Positions 48,811 to 61,619 are shown, counted from the first letter of the stretch. The stretch: DNA of 64,000 nucleotides from Monodelphis domestica (GCF_027887165.1 NC_077229.1:113969520-114033519), one strand, 5' to 3'. Program-made: numbers and translations. Notes: generated by a model from the letters alone, not told the origin.

Positions 48811-48894
48811 AGTCATGAAAATCTTGAGAGAAGAAAGCATCAAGAAGAAGGGGTGAGTTTAATAAGGTTCTTCTGTTATACTTACCTGTAACCA

Positions 48895-49015
48895 TATCTT
48901 TCCCCAACAATGGAGTAAAATTTCCTTAAGGGTAAGACAATGTTATTTTTCATCTTTATATTTTCCTTAGTACTGTTCATAATTAATATCTAATAAGTGT
49001 TTATTAAATTGGATT
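48895..49015 (+). mobile_element. L2/MIR-type 3' end, sense
   Basis: ggagtaaaatttccttaagg, cttagtactgttcataatta, ctaataagtgtttattaaat: a diverged L2 3' end, separated from the 47.2-48.2 kb L2 by the dispersed repeat. Confidence 0.5.
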
Positions 49016-49479
49016 GTTTTGGGAAGGTAGAATGGTGGTAGATGGGGAAAGACCTGGAGAAAAATATAATCCTTTGCCTCAGCCATACAGAAAACAGGAG
49101 CCATGGAAATGTATCATGGAATTAATTTTCCTAAGCATTCCTAGACTGTGGTCATCTGTCTTGACCTGTCTCAGAAAATGGAAAACTCACAATCATTTGG
49201 CTGGATGGATTTGGGAAGATTCTCATAGCCAGTGGTGCTAATTGGAATGGAAATGGAAATAGGAACTGATAAAGTGTACATAAGGATTCCTGAAAACTAT
49301 GCTTTGACTTTAAAAGAAAACCACGCATTAAAATCATCTATGTTCTACTGTATTTTTATTGATTTTCTAAATACCTCCTATTTAGTCCGGTTTGGGCTAT
49401 ATTAAGGATCATTGTAGGTCACAGCATGATTGACATCTCAGTTCATAGCTATATTTTGACCATTGTGTTATAGAAATCA

Positions 49480-49640
49480 GAGTACATAGAACACTAGGAA
49501 TCTGGACACCTAGACTTGAGTTCTAGTTCTGTCTCTACCACTAACTTTCTATGCTACCTTGGGTACCCCACTGCCTTTATCCAGGGCTCAGTCTTGGCAT
49601 CTGTAAAATGAGCACTTCAGACTAGATCATCTTTATTTTT
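49480..49640 (+). mobile_element. MIR SINE, sense
   Basis: cacctagacttgagttctag, tctgtctctaccactaactt, gggctcagtcttggcatctg, taaaatgagcacttcagact. The L1 that follows begins just after its agactagatcatctt tail. Confidence 0.65.
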
Positions 49641-50140
49641 TTAATTAAAAATTGCATTTAATTAATTAATTTAGAATATTTTTCCATAGTTACATAATTC
49701 ATGTCCTTTTCCTCCCTTTCTCTCAACCTCCCCGCCCCCCCCCCCCCGTAGCCAACGAGCAACTCCACTGGGTTTTACATGTGTCATTGATCAAGATCTA
49801 TTTCCATATTATTAATATTTGCATTGGGGTGGTTGCTTAGAGCTAGATCATCGTTAAAGGCTTATTCACCTCTAACAGCCTACATTTTCTGTGGCAACAT
49901 TTTATACTCTAAGACCTCTACCAGTTCTGGTATTCTATAAATCCACGATGCCTTGATTCCATGTCATGGAAAAATCTTCTTAGTCTAGAGCAGTCTTCAA
50001 GAATGACCAGCAATAGGGATGTATGGAATACCTGTTTTATCTTCTACAAATTGGATTTGAAGACCTGAGTCTATTCTTTTTTATTTTATTTTATTTTATT
50101 TTTATTGTCATACAAAACACATTTCCATATTGGTCATTGT
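49640..50140 (-). mobile_element. Marsupial L1 3' UTR pieces, antisense
   Basis: 49640-49800: tccatagttacataattcat, a C run, gttttacatgtgtcattgat. 50055-50140: tattttattttattttattt, catacaaaacacatttccat. Two separate truncated 3' ends. Confidence 0.6.
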
Positions 50141-50384
50141 TGTAAGAACACTGAGTAAATTTTTTTATAGTCCATAGATTAATCATTTATGAAATGTTTT
50201 ATGCTCTCAAAATATTTTTATAACTATGACCCCATTTTAATTTCACAATGGCCTTTTGTGGTTGAGGCAGAGCTCAGTGTGATCTTTTTGCGAGTCCCAG
50301 TCTCTGGTTTCTCTGGTTTCTCTGGTTTTCATAGTCTTTATTTACTAACTGAGGCTGCTGGGGTAGATGGCTTGTCTCGTTTCT

Positions 50385-50640
50385 TCTAGTCCCTACATTC
50401 CATGATGTGTTCTATCATTCTGTATTATAAGTATATTTCCGTTCTATTTTTTATTTTAACATTCTATGTTCTAAGGCTTCTTCCAACTCTGCCGTTCTAT
50501 GTTCTATCTTAGATTCTATGTTCTAAGGTTTCATTCTATGCTAACTTTCCTTGGCGTAACAGTAGATCCTAAGGGTCCTTTCAGATTTCAACATTCTATC
50601 TTCTAAGGGCCATTTTCATGTTGACATCCTATGATTTTTT
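50385..50640 (-). repeat. Degenerate tandem repeat, 'acattctatgttctaagg' unit
   Basis: Five or more irregular units with ttctatgttctaaggcttct-type words. The reverse complement of the 1640 and 43215 arrays. Confidence 0.6.
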
Positions 50641-50744
50641 AAAAATTCTGCTTAGTTTGGCATAACCAGCTTGCCAAATTTTAAACTATGGACATAAACT
50701 GGGAGGAGCTTACAAGAATGACCAACATTTTTGCCAAGGGGGCG

Positions 50745-50775
50745 GGTGGTGGTGGTGGTGGTGGTGGTGGTGGTG
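50745..50775 (+). repeat. (GGT)n microsatellite
   Basis: About ten GGT units after ggggcgg. Confidence 0.95.
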
Positions 50776-51142
50776 GAGAATTGATTTAATTCAGAGTTAG
50801 TCCATGAAAGGGGATCCAGAAGCTCATTCTGATATTTGGGAAATAATAAATATTGTTCAGAAAAATTTCATTTTTTTTTTCATTATTGGAAAAAAAAAGT
50901 TGCAATTTGGCTTTTTGTTAGTGGCACATTTGCTAAGGCTCTATTTTTTAATTTATTTTGGCTGAGGCCCTGGAACCTTGCAGAGGTAATTTTCTTCTTA
51001 GAAAATACACCCACATACTCTCACTTACTGAGTTTTTTTTTCCTTTCTTTTGAACAGTTCTGTTAATGTAACGGCTTCATTGGAATGGGAATTGCAATTT
51101 GCTCATTGTAGTACATGGGAGCATTTTGAAGACTTGGGTTGT

Positions 51143-51262
51143 AATTTGCTAGAAATGGAGTTCCACCACATTGGCATTTTCTATGTATGACTATTACCGG
51201 ATTTAGGTCAACGAGAAATGTGGTGCTTTGTATGTGTTCAAGGTAGCAATCATAGAATTAGA
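51143..51262 (+). repeat. Direct repeat, copy A
   Basis: agaaatggagttccaccaca at 51151-51170, later gtgctttgtatgtgttcaag, aggta at 51241. Matches copy B at 52055-52162 with one net 12-base indel. Family unknown. Confidence 0.55.
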
Positions 51263-51724
51263 GAATATTAGAATTTCAAGTGATATCAGAATCTAGAATA
51301 TTAGAACTAGAAGTAACATTAGAACATAGAATGTTATAAATGGACGGGGCTTCCCCAGAATTATTCAGCCCCAGAACCAAATTCTGCCCTCTTTGAGTGG
51401 ATACATTCCCCTCAGATCTATGATTGCCTTGCTTTACCTGTTTCTGATTTCTGATTCACATTAAAACTTACCTGTCTTGGGTCCTTTCCCTCTGTTTTTG
51501 AGGATGAAGGCTACTGATCTGAAAAACTAATTAGTACTAAACTTCATGATGGTCAGAATCTTAGCTTACTTATCTTTATATTTCCTCCAGTGCATGACAC
51601 AGTGGTGTGACTGTAGACATGACATTTTATCAATTGTTCAAATTTAGATATCATTTGTATTGCTTTTTCTAAGGTAATATTTCTTCAAAGGCATCCTGAC
51701 TTCAATTTTTCTTTAAGTCATTCA

Positions 51725-51985
51725 TAACATTTTTATTGCTATTGTTCAGTCTTTTCTGTGTGTTGGGTCTTTGTGACCCCATTTGGGGTTTTCTTGGAAA
51801 AGATACTGGAGGGGTTTGCCATTTCCTTCTGCTCATTTTGCAATTGAGAAAACTAAGGCAAACAAGGTTCAGAGACTTGCCCAGGGTCACAGAGCTAAGC
51901 GCTTGAGGCCAGATTTGAATTCAGGAAGATGAGTCTTCCTGACTCCCTGCCTGGCACCCTTTCCATTCTGCCACCTAGCTGACCC
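51725..51985 (-). mobile_element. MAR1-type SINE, antisense
   Basis: gctattgttcagtcttttct, ctttgtgaccccatttgggg, ttttcttggaaaagatactg, cttgcccagggtcacagagc, gccagatttgaattcaggaa, ttctgccacctagctgaccc. Full length, between the two direct-repeat copies. Confidence 0.85.
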
Positions 51986-52054
51986 TCTTTATATGCATAT
52001 AGTATAGTAATTGGTTGATGATAAAAACAATTTATTGATAGTGATCGGGATTAG

Positions 52055-52162
52055 AATTTGTCAGAAATGGAATTCCACCACACCATTTGCTTTTTGTTGA
52101 AATTAGTTGAAGAAAAAACTTGCTATTTTGGGTACGGTCAAGGTAACTACAGTAAGATCAAA
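52055..52162 (+). repeat. Direct repeat, copy B
   Basis: agaaatggaattccaccaca at 52063-52082, then tgctattttgggtacggtca and aggta at 52141. Each copy is followed by MIR3-like sequence, so both may be parts of a longer unrecognised repeat. Confidence 0.55.
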
Positions 52163-52264
52163 GATCACTGGAGCTGGAAGGCATCTTAGGAGAAGAATAG
52201 GTTGTTAAAATAGTCATTCTGTAAAATTTAGGTACTATGACCTAGGGATGATGAAAGATACTGA

Positions 52265-52495
52265 CCTTCCATGAAATCAAGGAAGCCGCATGGTGCAGCA
52301 GAAAGAGCATTGGCTTTTCTTTCAGCCAGAAGATCTGAGTTGAAATCCCACTCTCATCATTACTTACCTGTGTAATCCTGGTCAAATCAATTAACCTCTT
52401 TGAGCCTTGGTCTTCTCAATTATAAAAAGAAAGGTTTGGACTAGATAGCTCTGGGGTCCCTTCTAGCTCTAAATCTGGGATTCTATGATCACCTA
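52265..52495 (+). mobile_element. MIR-type SINE, sense
   Basis: gaagccgcatggtgcagcag, aaagagcattggcttttctt, agatctgagttgaaatccca, ttaacctctttgagccttgg, gggtcccttctagctctaaa and the tail tctgggattctatgatcacc. Confidence 0.75.
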
Positions 52496-53309
52496 CTATG
52501 TGCAGGGGACATGTAGGGATGTGGAGAAGCACTTACCTAGATTACTGTAAACTCTTTGAAGTTGGGGTCTGAGATACACTCACTAGTAGTACAAGACCTC
52601 ATACAGGTTATAAAGAGTATGTGAATATACAAAAGGAAGAATGTCAGCCAAGAGGATCAGAGAAGGCTACGTGGAAGCAGGGGCATTTTGGGCTGGGCAG
52701 GGGGGACTTCAATAGATGGGGAGGAGGGTAGTAAAGAGAGAGTGAAGATCCAGCATAGAGGATATTTTTTTATAGGAAATAGAGCTTCCCACTCTGACTA
52801 TGCCATTGGGCTTGCACAGGGGGACAGTGAAACTGAAAAGAGAATCCAGAGATGGATTATGTTGGGTCTATAGAAAGTCAAGCTGAGGAATTTGGATGCT
52901 TTCTCCTCAATTGGGGGTGTCATAGAAGATTTTGGGGTAGTGGAGTTGAGTGCACAGGACTGAACATAATTCTCTGGATGTGTCTTGAATAATACAGAGG
53001 ACAGGAGAATTACCACTTATAGGAACTTGTATGTTTTGCCTCTTCCTGAACAGTGGAACTTAGCAATAGAGGTACCTGCCACTGAACACTAATTTCTAGC
53101 CAATGCGAAACAGATGGACCCCAAACACAGGAGCTGGTGGATTTATTCAAGAGCAAAATTGAATTGAAGTAAACATTTTAGGCATTTTACCAACTGTGGA
53201 TCTGCTGTTTGTCTCCCTCCCACCAACCCCTTTTCTTAAAAATAAAAGGGTAGAACCATAGAGTAATGGTGCTGTAAAGAATTTTTGAATATAAAATTTT
53301 AAAGCAGCA

Positions 53310-53470
53310 GGAACTGGTGTGGCAGGAAGGCAGCTATGTTATAGTGAATAGAATATTGGATTTGGAGCCAGAATATTAACTATATGACCTTGAGAAAGCT
53401 ACTTTCCTTCCTGGATCTCAGTTTCCTCATCCATAAAATCAGTCAGTCATATTTATCTCTAAGGATCCTT
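53310..53470 (+). mobile_element. MIR-type SINE, sense
   Basis: gtggcaggaaggcagctatg, gaatattggatttggagcca, gatctcagtttcctcatcca, aaatcagtcagtcatattta. Middle part deleted. Confidence 0.6.
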
Positions 53471-53536
53471 TGAGTTTTATATGCCCTAATCTTAGAAGAT
53501 AGAATATTGAAGCTAGAAGATAACTCAGACCTGTAA

Positions 53537-53593
53537 TAGTAGTAGTAGTAGTGGTGGTGGTGGTGGTGGTGGTGGTGGTGTTGGTGGTGGTGT

Positions 53594-53657
<64 letters not shown>

Positions 53658-53735
53658 GGTGGTAGTGGTAGTGGTAGTGGTAGTGGTAGTGGTAGTGGTA
53701 GGAGGAGGAGTGGTAGTAGGAGTAGGAGTAGGAGC
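53537..53735 (+). repeat. GTA/GTG trinucleotide repeat
   Basis: About 200 bases of AGT, GGT and GTAGTG units. Frames through it are homopolymeric (Val, Thr, Tyr/His, Leu/Pro) and not genes. Confidence 0.97.
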
Positions 53736-53744
53736 AGAAACAAT

Positions 53745-53975
53745 AGATAACATTTAAGGAGTTCTTTAAGGTTTCCAAAACACCTTACAAATATTATCTC
53801 ATTTTATCCTCATTAGATCCTTGAGAAGTAGATGCTATTATCATATGAGGTTAAGGGACTTGCCTAGAGTCACAGCTAGTAAATATTCAAGCCTGGATTT
53901 GAACTCAGGACTGCCTCACTCCAGGTTCAGCATTCTATTCACTGCACCCCCTGGTTGCCTTCCTTTCATAGATGA
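53745..53975 (-). mobile_element. MIR SINE, antisense
   Basis: acaccttacaaatattatct, gagaagtagatgctattatc, aagggacttgcctagagtca, cctggatttgaactcaggac, tgcaccccctggttgccttc. The trinucleotide repeat abuts its start. Confidence 0.75.
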
Positions 53976-54689
53976 CGTTACTGAAAGCTGGCAAATGACC
54001 TCTCTTGTCCAAGATTGCATACTAAATTAGCAGCAGAACCATTTTCTGACATTCTCATGGTTTCCTGCTCCCAGATCTAATGCCTTTCTATTACTCTACT
54101 CTGCTATCTAGCTGATATTTACTGTAAAAATCATGTCCCTCCTCCCCCCTTCTTTTTTGTCTTTAGAGTTCCTCTGATCCAAGACCCATTCACACATGAG
54201 AGCTTCACACAGATTCCGAGAAAGTTATACTGAGGGTGCCTCAGGCATTTTCTGTTTTTTAGTTTCCCATAGCACTGCTGCTTCAAATCACATTAGCCCG
54301 AGACAGTGAGGTCTTGTTCTTCCCCTTGACTCATGCACAAAGAGTCCTGGGGTTGGTGTCCAACCACACGAGGGATAAAAAAGACTGCTAGGATGTTTGG
54401 TTTTGCCTCTTTGCCTGTGAATGCTGTTGTGCATTGTAACATCCTGTGGTCCTCAATCTACCTGACTCACCTGCTGTCCTGACTCCACTGGGCACTCCTC
54501 AGATTCTCAGAGAAAGATTGAGGAAGGGGGGATGGTGTCAGTAAGGGGAACTGAAGGACTTGCTTTGCAATGCCAATGGCTCCCTTTTTAAAGAAAACAC
54601 ATTTCATGAAAACTTTATGAAAACTTACATTTTTATACTGGTTAACTGAGTCATACATAGTGTGCTGGAACTGCAAGGGATGGCATCCC

Positions 54690-55185
54690 AGGATCTCAGA
54701 GTCAGAAGGAGCTTTAGAGTTCATTAAGTTCTATGCCAAGCTGACTAGGAATCCAATCTACACACCCCAAATAAACTGTCATTCAGTCTTTTCTTGAAGA
54801 TCTCTAGTAAAGGTTAAATTTTTTATCTCCTAAAGCTCATCAGTTCTCTTTCAGAAAATCCTCATAAGATGTTTTTTTCTTAACTTGATCCTAAACCTAC
54901 AGTTTTCTCTGTAGTTTTCACCCATTGGTTATTGTTCTATCCTTTTGGAACAAGCAGAGCTAAGACTGATCCCTCTTCCATGTGACTGGGGGCTCATGAC
55001 TATTGCTGTTTTCAAGTATTGGAAGGATTATGTCTTCTCTTCTTTTGGCTAAGCACACTAGTTCCTTCAACTGATCTTCCTTCGACATGACCTCCAGTTC
55101 TCTTGCCATTCTGGTTGTGTTTCTCTGGCTGTGCTTTTCAGTTTGTCAAAAGTCTTTTCTCAAATGTAAGTCTCAGAGCTAAGTA
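54690..55185 (-). mobile_element. L3/CR1 LINE fragment, antisense
   Basis: ctcagagtcagaaggagctt, ttttcttgaagatctctagt, ttttcacccattggttattg, gctaagactgatccctcttc, tattgctgttttcaagtatt, ctagttccttcaactgatct, ggctgtgcttttcagtttgt: consensus order over about 500 bases. A MIR3-like antisense fragment follows to 55300. Confidence 0.75.
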
Positions 55186-55944
55186 CAAGGCATCAGAGAT
55201 CATCTAATCTAACCCCCTTGTTGTCATTTTATTTTACAGATGAGGAAGCTGAGACTTAGAGATGTTTAGTGTCTTGTCCAAGGTCAAACAGGTACTTTGT
55301 GCCAGGAACTTCGAGTGGAAATAGTCAGTCTTGACTTTTTCTATGACAGTCTTGACATTTATTAAAACGAACTTATCATCTTCCCCTCAAAACCGATCTT
55401 TCCTCCCAACTTTCCTTTTTTCTGTTGATGGCATCATCATCCTAGTCACCCAGGCTGGAAGGCATAGAGTCATCTTTCACTAATTAGATGTGAGAGATGA
55501 GGGAAAGGGAAGAGGTTATTAACTACCCTATCGCATTCAAGTCCTGCCAGGATTCTGGAGGGGAGAATGAGGCATGGTGGGGAGATCATACAGGGAGCCT
55601 GATGCTGCCTCAATACAAGAAAAAAAATCTTTTAAAAGAAGAACCCGAGCTGCCCTGCAAAGGAACAGCCTGTAAATAATTAGCTCCCTCTCACTGGATA
55701 TATTCAAGCAGGGGCTGGCTAACCACATGTCAGTCATGTGATACAGGCAATCTACTCACCCCAAAGGAGTTTGGACTATATCAGAGGTGCCAAACACTCA
55801 GCTGCACATGCTGGTTATATTCGCGAATATAGCCTGAACAAGATTAAGATGTAATTGGAAAATATTTAATGAAGTAAATATAAAACATAGTGAACATTTT
55901 AAAAACCAAGTCAATATGAGAACCACAGGGATGCTTATATACAG

Positions 55945-56160
55945 AATGTTGTTGTTCAGTCTTTTTTTCAATCGTGTCCAACTCTTTGTGACCCCATTTG
56001 GGGTTTTCTTGGCAAAGATCCTGGAGTGATTCGCCATTTCCTTTTCAGCTCATTGTACAGATAAGAAAACTGAGACCAACAGGATTAAGTGACTTGCTCA
56101 GAGTAAGTATCCGAGGCCAGATTTGAACTAAGGAAGAGTTGGATGAGATGACTCCTTAAG
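55945..56160 (-). mobile_element. MAR1-type SINE, antisense
   Basis: gttgttcagtctttttttca, atcgtgtccaactctttgtg, accccatttggggttttctt, ggcaaagatcctggagtgat, gtatccgaggccagatttga. Lacks the tRNA-like head. Confidence 0.85.
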
Positions 56161-56519
56161 TCACTTCTAGGCCTAGAATTTTTTTACTATTATTTGTTTT
56201 ACTATTTACTATTATTTATTACTATACATTTCATTTAATTGTGAGCTCTATCACATCTGAAATTTTTTATTTACCTATCATGAGTGGGAAATGTATCAGA
56301 GAAGAAAGAACTCAAGACTATGTGAAGATCTGAGTTTCTGTGTGTGTGACCTTGGTGATTCATTTCATGTTTTTCATTCTCAGTTTCCTTATCTATATGT
56401 GACATATGCTATCCTGGTCCTCACTATCTGGAAGGCCAGGTATATTACATTTCACTCTACCTCCAGGGCTTTCCATTACCCTTAAGAGGATTTAGGGTAT
56501 CCAGGTTTTCTGCCAGTAG

Positions 56520-57230
56520 CTCTAACCCTCAGTGTTCCTCCCAAGTGTATGGTAGTCCCCTGCACCCCAGTTCCATTAATCATGAACAATCAGGTTAGAT
56601 TTTAGACAGAAATATTTATTTCTGAAGGTATTATCACAAGTAAATAAATGTACTTCCCCAATATAGGGGAGGTATAATCCTCCTCCTCTCTTGTACTACT
56701 TCAGTCTCTGGGGAGGGGAAGAACATTATATTCATAGTTTAGCTGAGTTCCATCTCCATTCCAAATCTGAAACCACACTTGGAGTCACATCCTAGGTGTC
56801 CTGGCTTTTTCAGACCTTCCATGCCAGGATGGCTGCTTCCCCATCCCACCTGCAATCTTGTCTCCAAGGCTGTGGCTCAAACTCCTAATCTGTGGAGATC
56901 GCTTCTGACACCTGAAACCAAGGAGGATAAACTAACACAGAACAGAAACAAGAACAAACAGTGCAACCGAATCACACACACCCATTTTTTGGAGCCAGGT
57001 AAAATGCAAGCAGCCCATACAGTTTAGAGACTACAGCAGAAAAAAGAGCGACTGACTCAGTCTCACAAGGAGACTATCTTCATGGTAGGGGATGTATGTA
57101 GCAAGATCCATGCTAGGCAAACTGGGCATGCTCAAAAGGTCCCTCAAGAATATTCCATGTTAGAAGAACTAGGCACACCCAGAGAATTCTGGATTACCTA
57201 TAAAATGGAGGTAATGATTACTCATCTCAA
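56520..57230. mobile_element. Possible LTR-type element
   Basis: A moderately GC-balanced stretch without MIR/L2/L1 signatures: ccattaatcatgaacaatca, aaatatttatttctgaaggt, ctgactcagtctcacaagga, tgggcatgctcaaaaggtcc. Its style resembles a marsupial LTR, but I cannot name it or set its strand. Confidence 0.25.
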
Positions 57231-57579
57231 AGCACTAAACATTTAAAAAAATTTTTTTATTAAGATCTAGGATTTCATTGATACATGGAGTTCTTGGTGA
57301 GGAAACAAATTGCTTCAGGAAGCCTTCTAAGATTCTAAGCTGTAAGTAGTTGGTATCTGCACTGGTGAAAGGAATTTAATCTGCCCACTTTATTGCAGCC
57401 AGTTTATGTTCAAGTCTGGACCTTAACCTAAATCTTACTGATCCTGAAGCTAGGCTTCTATGCCTCTCTACAGGGTTACTATGAGGATAAAATGAAATAA
57501 TAATGAGAGCTGACATTTAAATAGAGATGTAATGTTAACAAAGCCCTTTTAAAAAATTATCATCAGCTACTTGATGAGA

Positions 57580-57800
57580 AATTCATAGAACTGAAGTTCT
57601 TTAGCACTGGAAGTGACCTTAGATCCCCAAATGTTTGAGACTGAAGGGAGCCTGAGTCATCTAGTTCATCCCCCTTAAAAAAAAAAAAATCCAGAAACTC
57701 AAAGAGGTTATTAAGTGACTTGCTTAGGGTTACAGGTGGTGATTTAATAGCAGAACTGGGTCTAGAACCCAAGCATCCTGAGTACCAGTCTAGGGCTTTT
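57580..57800 (-). mobile_element. MIR3-like SINE, antisense
   Basis: gaagttctttagcactggaa, gtgaccttagatccccaaat, atccagaaactcaaagaggt, cttgcttagggttacaggtg, aactgggtctagaacccaag, with an A13 interruption. Confidence 0.6.
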
Positions 57801-58666
57801 TCTGTTTTCTCTCAGGAAAGAGATCATGAAAATCAAACCTGAGTGCTATTCAAACTTTAATTAGAAATGAAGGGAGGGTAACCTGGAATTCCAACATCAA
57901 GTCAGTGGGAAAATCAAGTTCTCTTTGGAAGTGGTTTTTGAGACACAGCTGTAATGCACACAGGCAGCCAGGGAGTGCTTCTCAGTCCTGGGTGCTGAGC
58001 TAAAGGCACCAATTCCCTGCCAACTCCCCAGGCCACTTCTAGGGTACAGATTTCATGGCCCAGAATGCCTTTGCTTGCGTAACTACCACCCTATTAGTTC
58101 TTATAAAATGATACATTAAAGCTAATAGGCATTATATAAAAACAGAAGCAGCGCAAACCTCCAACATTTCTGAATCCAGATTACCCACTCCCCAGTGTGC
58201 TTCACAATTTTCTCCTGAGTATGTGGTAAATTTTCTTTCTGTGCTTTGATTTCATGGAATTATAAGATCATAGAATCTCAATGTCAGAAGAGACCATTCA
58301 GATAATTTAGTCCTGAGGATGCTTGCTTCTTCTGTTCTCTAGGAAGAATTCTGGACCCTGTATCCTTCCCATAGGTCCTAAAACTCTAAGAATCCCTAGG
58401 GCAGGTACTGAACCCTTTATCTCTTTTACAGGCTTTACACCTCCAAGTCTAATTTTCTAGGAAGGATCCTAAATCTTATGCCTATTTAGGAATAGTCTCA
58501 GATCTTACTTATTTCCCATTACCAGGGTTGTAGCCATTACTTTTCCTCCATGCATTATTGTAATGAAAACTACAATCTGTTAGTCCTTCTTTTCCCCTCA
58601 GCCTTTTCATTGATAGAAGCCAGAAAGAGATTCACTGGGGAATAACAAGGTGGGTCTACAGCCTGA

Positions 58667-58695
58667 TATAATAATAATAATAATAATAATAATAA
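58667..58695 (+). repeat. (ATA)n microsatellite
   Basis: Nine to ten ATA/ATT-phase units. Confidence 0.95.
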
Positions 58696-58854
58696 AGCAC
58701 AGGAAAGGAGAATGACATTCTAGTTCCAGGTTCCTTATAATCATTATGTGACTTGGCTTATATGGTTCCCACTTTCTGGACCAAATGTTTTTTAACCATA
58801 AATATGAAGATCTTGGACTTGTGATTTCTAAGGCCCTTCTAGTTCCAATATGGC

Positions 58855-59665
58855 TAGACTTAGAGTTATGGAATCACAGAATTATATAAACTCTCAGTTA
58901 GAAGGGATCTCATCTAATCCAACCCTATTGGAGTAAGAACCTACCCTAAAAGAGACTGAACAATGGCTGTCCAACCTCAGTTTAAAAATTTCCAAACTAA
59001 AAAATCTTCAATCAACTCCTAAAACAATATATTCTACCTTTTTTTTGGCCACTATGCCACCATGTTAATGCCTATTGGATTTTTAGTTCAATAAAATCCC
59101 CAGATCTTTTGTCAGATTGACAACTCTTACGTCATGCCTGCCCCATCCCACCATCTTATACTTGTGAAATTGATTTTTTGAACTCAAAAATAACATTTTC
59201 ATTTATGTTTATTATATTTTGTCTCTTAGATTCAATGTTTCAGCTTGTCAAGTTTTTACTTTGACCCAGACTTTGTCCTTCAATGTGTTAACTAGACCTT
59301 TTAGATTTGTTTCATTAACAAATATGATAAGCATATCATTTATACCCTCATCCAAGCTACTGATAAAAAGTGTGGAATAGCACAAAGCCATAGACAAATC
59401 CTAGGTTTCCTCTAGAAATGCCTTTCAATGTTGACATTGAAATATTAATGACTTTTCAACCAGTTCAGAATCTACTTAATTTTACTAGTGTCTGGTATAC
59501 ATATTTCAATTTTATCCACAAGAATATCACTAGAATCATTGTCAAATGCTTTCCTAAAGATTTAGGCAAACTATATCTATAATAATACTCTGACTTACTG
59601 GTTTGGTGACCCCTTAAAAAAATCCAAGTTAGTTTGGCCTACCCTGTTCTTAATGAAGCCATACT
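58855..59665 (-). mobile_element. L3/CR1 LINE with reverse-transcriptase region, antisense
   Basis: From gttagaagggatctcatcta through ccccagatcttttgtcagat, gaaattgattttttgaactc, gataagcatatcatttatac, cctcatccaagctactgata, ttgtcaaatgctttcctaaa, gatttaggcaaactatatct to cttaatgaagccatactgag. This is a colinear 800-base antisense L3/CR1, reaching into the 3' part of the RT gene. Degenerate; no frame survives. Confidence 0.85.
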
Positions 59666-60634
59666 GAGTTAACTGCTTTCTTTCTTAAAAAACAAACAAA
59701 CATATGGTTAGTTTTTATTTTTGTAGCACTATTATTTCTTTCTCTTTTTCCTCCTTATTAAGTAATTTTTTATTGGAAGAAGTAGACTGGGGTAAGACCA
59801 CTAGATTCACAACAGTGAACAATTTAGGATAGGAGAGGTCAGCAAAAAGCTTTGGAATCTCAGTTTCTTTCTGGACTAAGAGGGATGGCCTAAAGTATTA
59901 GGGCATATTCAGGTGGAATACTTAGACATGGTTAGAGGCAAAGGGTGACCTATAAAGGCAGCCATTTCCTTCTGTGTATCTATTCCAGTGGATTGTGGCC
60001 ACTTTGTCACACTGATGGTGGACTCAACTGCTGGGAAGATTTTCTTTCTTGGGGAAACAATTGTGAGGAAAATCAGACAGTTCTTTCTTTTGTTCTGGCC
60101 ACCATGCTGCAGGGTTGGTAAGGCATCTTTTCTTTGGCTGTGATGGTAGTTTCTTGTTCTCTGACAGCAGGAAAAGAGGCACAGCAGGGGCAGCAGTGGA
60201 GTACAGGTCTCTTTGTTGGGTGGACAAGTTGGAATCAAATTGCTTATGATCAGGACCTTAACTTCTGCCCTTTATTTCACAATTTACCCTCTCTCACCCA
60301 CAGAGCCATCACTAAAAACAAGGAATAAAAAAAGAAATGAGGGAATACAGGGGTTGACCAACTTCCTGTTGTTCTGCTGATATGTGTTAACCTATAGTCC
60401 AGAAATCGAAGTCACATTCTTAGGTACCATTTTCTCTAACAGCTATTTATGACCCAAGTCTACCTTTTCTTTCTAAAGCTATGCCTTTTGTTGGTATAGG
60501 GATGAGCAGAAGACTTGTGCCCATAGGCTCTTCAGTTTCTTGCCTATGGTTTCATAATTCTTGGTAATACTTTCTATATTGCTTCAGACAGGGAAGAGAA
60601 TAAACATTTATTATATGATTACTAGGTGTCATGC

Positions 60635-60638
<4 letters not shown>

Positions 60639-60670
<32 letters not shown>
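60639..60670 (+). repeat. (TA)n microsatellite
   Basis: Sixteen TA units. Confidence 0.97.
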
Positions 60671-60676
<6 letters not shown>

Positions 60677-61619
60677 GAATTGATCAAAATAATTTATGTT
60701 TATGAGAACCACTAGAAATAGATATCTGTAAATAGGTAATAGGTCCAGAAAGCCTTGATAAGCTCTCTTTCACCTCTTAGTTACATTCTTGTTTTTGAAA
60801 GAGATCATATTATCCAACCTGTCCATGACTGAGAATCCACTACAAAATATTTCTTACTAATGGTCATATTTCTGAGGTCCTGAAACTTATTCCAGTATGT
60901 TCCCTTTCCCTCCCAACTTTGTGTCATCTGAAATTTGAGAATGTCTCCAATTATTTGAATGGTGTATCATATGAAAGATAAATTGGATTGGTACTCCTTG
61001 GTCCCAGAGGTCAGATTCTACTTGCCTGGGAGAAAGTTGAGTGGGAAAAGGAGAAACCTATGAGCTACAGAATGAAAAGAAATTGTGAAAGATTTGGGAA
61101 TTGTGAAGGAAGAGAGAATTTGAATTTGGTGAAGGGAAGTTTGGAAGGAGTTAAGATGTTGAAGAAAGAGGGGAGATAGAGCTGAAGTAGAAGAAGGATT
61201 CAAGGAGGAGGACTTGAGTAGGACTACAGGAGATGGGAGAATGGGGAGCAAGGGATGGAAGTTGGAGAGGCAGATTTAATTTTAGTAACAGTGAAAATAT
61301 CCTAGTAAATTAGGAGTTCTCTAAAGTGGAACAGATTGTCTTAGGAGGCAGGAACCTTCAAATGAACACTGGATTACCACTCTACTATAGAGATAGCTAC
61401 TATACAGGTGATCATTCAACTACATGGTCCCTTTCAAACCTGAGATTTGGTTATTCTGTGGCAAGCATTCTATGTATACCCTTATACAAGTAATTGATAA
61501 AATGTCCAATCAAATAAAGACAAAGATAGAAACATTCTACCAGGAACTCTCTCTAGGTTTATATTGATTCATTAATAATTACTAGAAAACAGATCATCAA
61601 TTTGGGTTTTGGAGGCAGA

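Noticed and set aside
53439..53778. Several 70-110-codon frames of poly-Thr, Tyr/His, Leu/Pro and Val
   Set aside because: All are translations of the GTA/GTG array.
59909..60238. 109-codon minus-strand frame followed by AATAAA-like sequence
   Set aside because: I suspected a processed pseudogene, but could not match it to any family in any frame, so I do not call it.
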